Part shown: one piece after another, positions 49,122-49,224 of the stretch
Numbering within the stretch: position 1 is the stretch's first letter
Layout of the letters: each line of letters starts with the position of its first letter
From: JBHOQX01 sp042408595
GTDB lineage: Bacteria > Chloroflexota > Chloroflexia > Chloroflexales > Roseiflexaceae
Assembly (NCBI GenBank): GCA_042408595.1
Contig: JBHOQX010000076.1
Location: 1 to 49,224 of the forward strand
Length of the DNA: 49,224 bases
Reading direction: 5' to 3'
Notes under the pieces: generated by a model
Database searches by the model: none
What the model saw: only the letters and a program-made list of their open reading frames with translations
What the model was told of the DNA's origin: nothing
Program-made: the position numbers and the translations under genes

Positions 49122-49224
49122 TCACGTTTCCACCAGGCCTCTGAGCGCAGCGATCACGTCATCGGCGTGTCTCTCGATGCGATCCTCCACGTCGTTCCAC
49201 CGTTCGGAATGGTCACCCAGGGAG
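49122..49224 (-). CDS. C-terminal end of an uncharacterised gene
   Basis: The minus-strand frame entering from the right edge reads SLGDHSERWNDVEDRIERHA then DDVIAALRGLVET and stops (49122-49124). It is amphipathic and helical, with charge spacing typical of protein. Only 33 residues are visible, so no family can be given. Confidence 0.45.
   Translation of the reverse strand, partial: SLGDHSERWNDVEDRIERHADDVIAALRGLVET

Noticed and set aside
48841..49125. 94-residue minus-strand frame overlapping the right-hand repeat
   Set aside because: More than half of it is the MITE-like repeat and the rest shows no family features.

Overview
The window is high-GC bacterial chromosome (no plasmid or phage hallmarks seen). 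The mix of class II (adenosylcobalamin) ribonucleotide reductase, a glycosyl-hydrolase-like lipoprotein, a serS T-box, many GT2/GT4 enzymes and promoter-like TTGNNN-17-TAtaNT sequences suggests Chloroflexota (Chloroflexia/Roseiflexus-like). That placement is inference from gene content, not a search.

Layout. 1-2.3 kb: minus-strand nusA-ylxR-infB transcription/translation operon (infB runs off the left edge), with a recognisable promoter and a terminator-like hairpin in the nusA leader. 2.3-3.46 kb: non-coding, with a MITE-like repeat that abuts an orphan signal-peptide-like sequence. 3.46-19.4 kb: a long plus-strand exopolysaccharide locus: GT2, a membrane protein with a degenerate GGDEF domain, an initiating sugar-phosphate transferase, GT4, two paralogous GT2s, a Wzz-like chain-length protein, an O-antigen-polymerase-like protein, a Wzx-type flippase, GT2, two GT4s and a GT39-type membrane glycosyltransferase; then a decayed GT4 pseudogene. 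19.99-24.05 kb: a minus-strand, overlapping three-gene operon (GT4 with a zinc-ribbon tail, THUMP-type RNA methyltransferase, GHL15-like lipoprotein). 24.47 kb: tRNA-Leu(UAA). 24.8-27.7 kb: a small exported protein and two GT4 genes. 27.9-29.9 kb: a secreted metzincin-like metalloprotease. 30.0-32.8 kb: GlsB/YeaQ-type membrane protein and nrdJ, the latter with DnaA-box-like sites upstream. 33.1-36.05 kb: a serine T-box leader followed by two Nudix genes and serS. 36.1-37.5 kb: two membrane-anchored SH3-like paralogues. 37.75-38.95 kb: an intact ORF derived from an IS1634-type transposase that lacks its catalytic core. 38.96-43.3 kb: minus-strand rmlD, two GT2s, an uncharacterised gene and an LLM-class oxidoreductase. 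43.65-45.7 kb: ftsH, preceded by a short overlapping ORF. 45.7-49.2 kb: a decaying accessory stretch with repeats, gene remnants, a DUF3592 membrane protein, a frameshifted MmcQ/YjbR gene, an isochorismatase-family hydrolase, a MITE-like copy and the tail of one more gene.

How the genes fit together. The 3.5-27.7 kb genes plus rmlD and its two GT2 neighbours form a nearly complete Wzx/Wzy-type polysaccharide pathway: priming transferase, glycosyltransferases, flippase, polymerase, chain-length control and rhamnose supply. No polysaccharide co-polymerase kinase or export channel is visible in the window. The most unusual observations are the transposase-like C-terminal domain on NusA, the catalytically gutted but open IS1634-type ORF, the serine T-box that appears to place two Nudix hydrolases under serS control, the metzincin-like protease, and a dispersed MITE-like hairpin repeat family that borders several broken genes.
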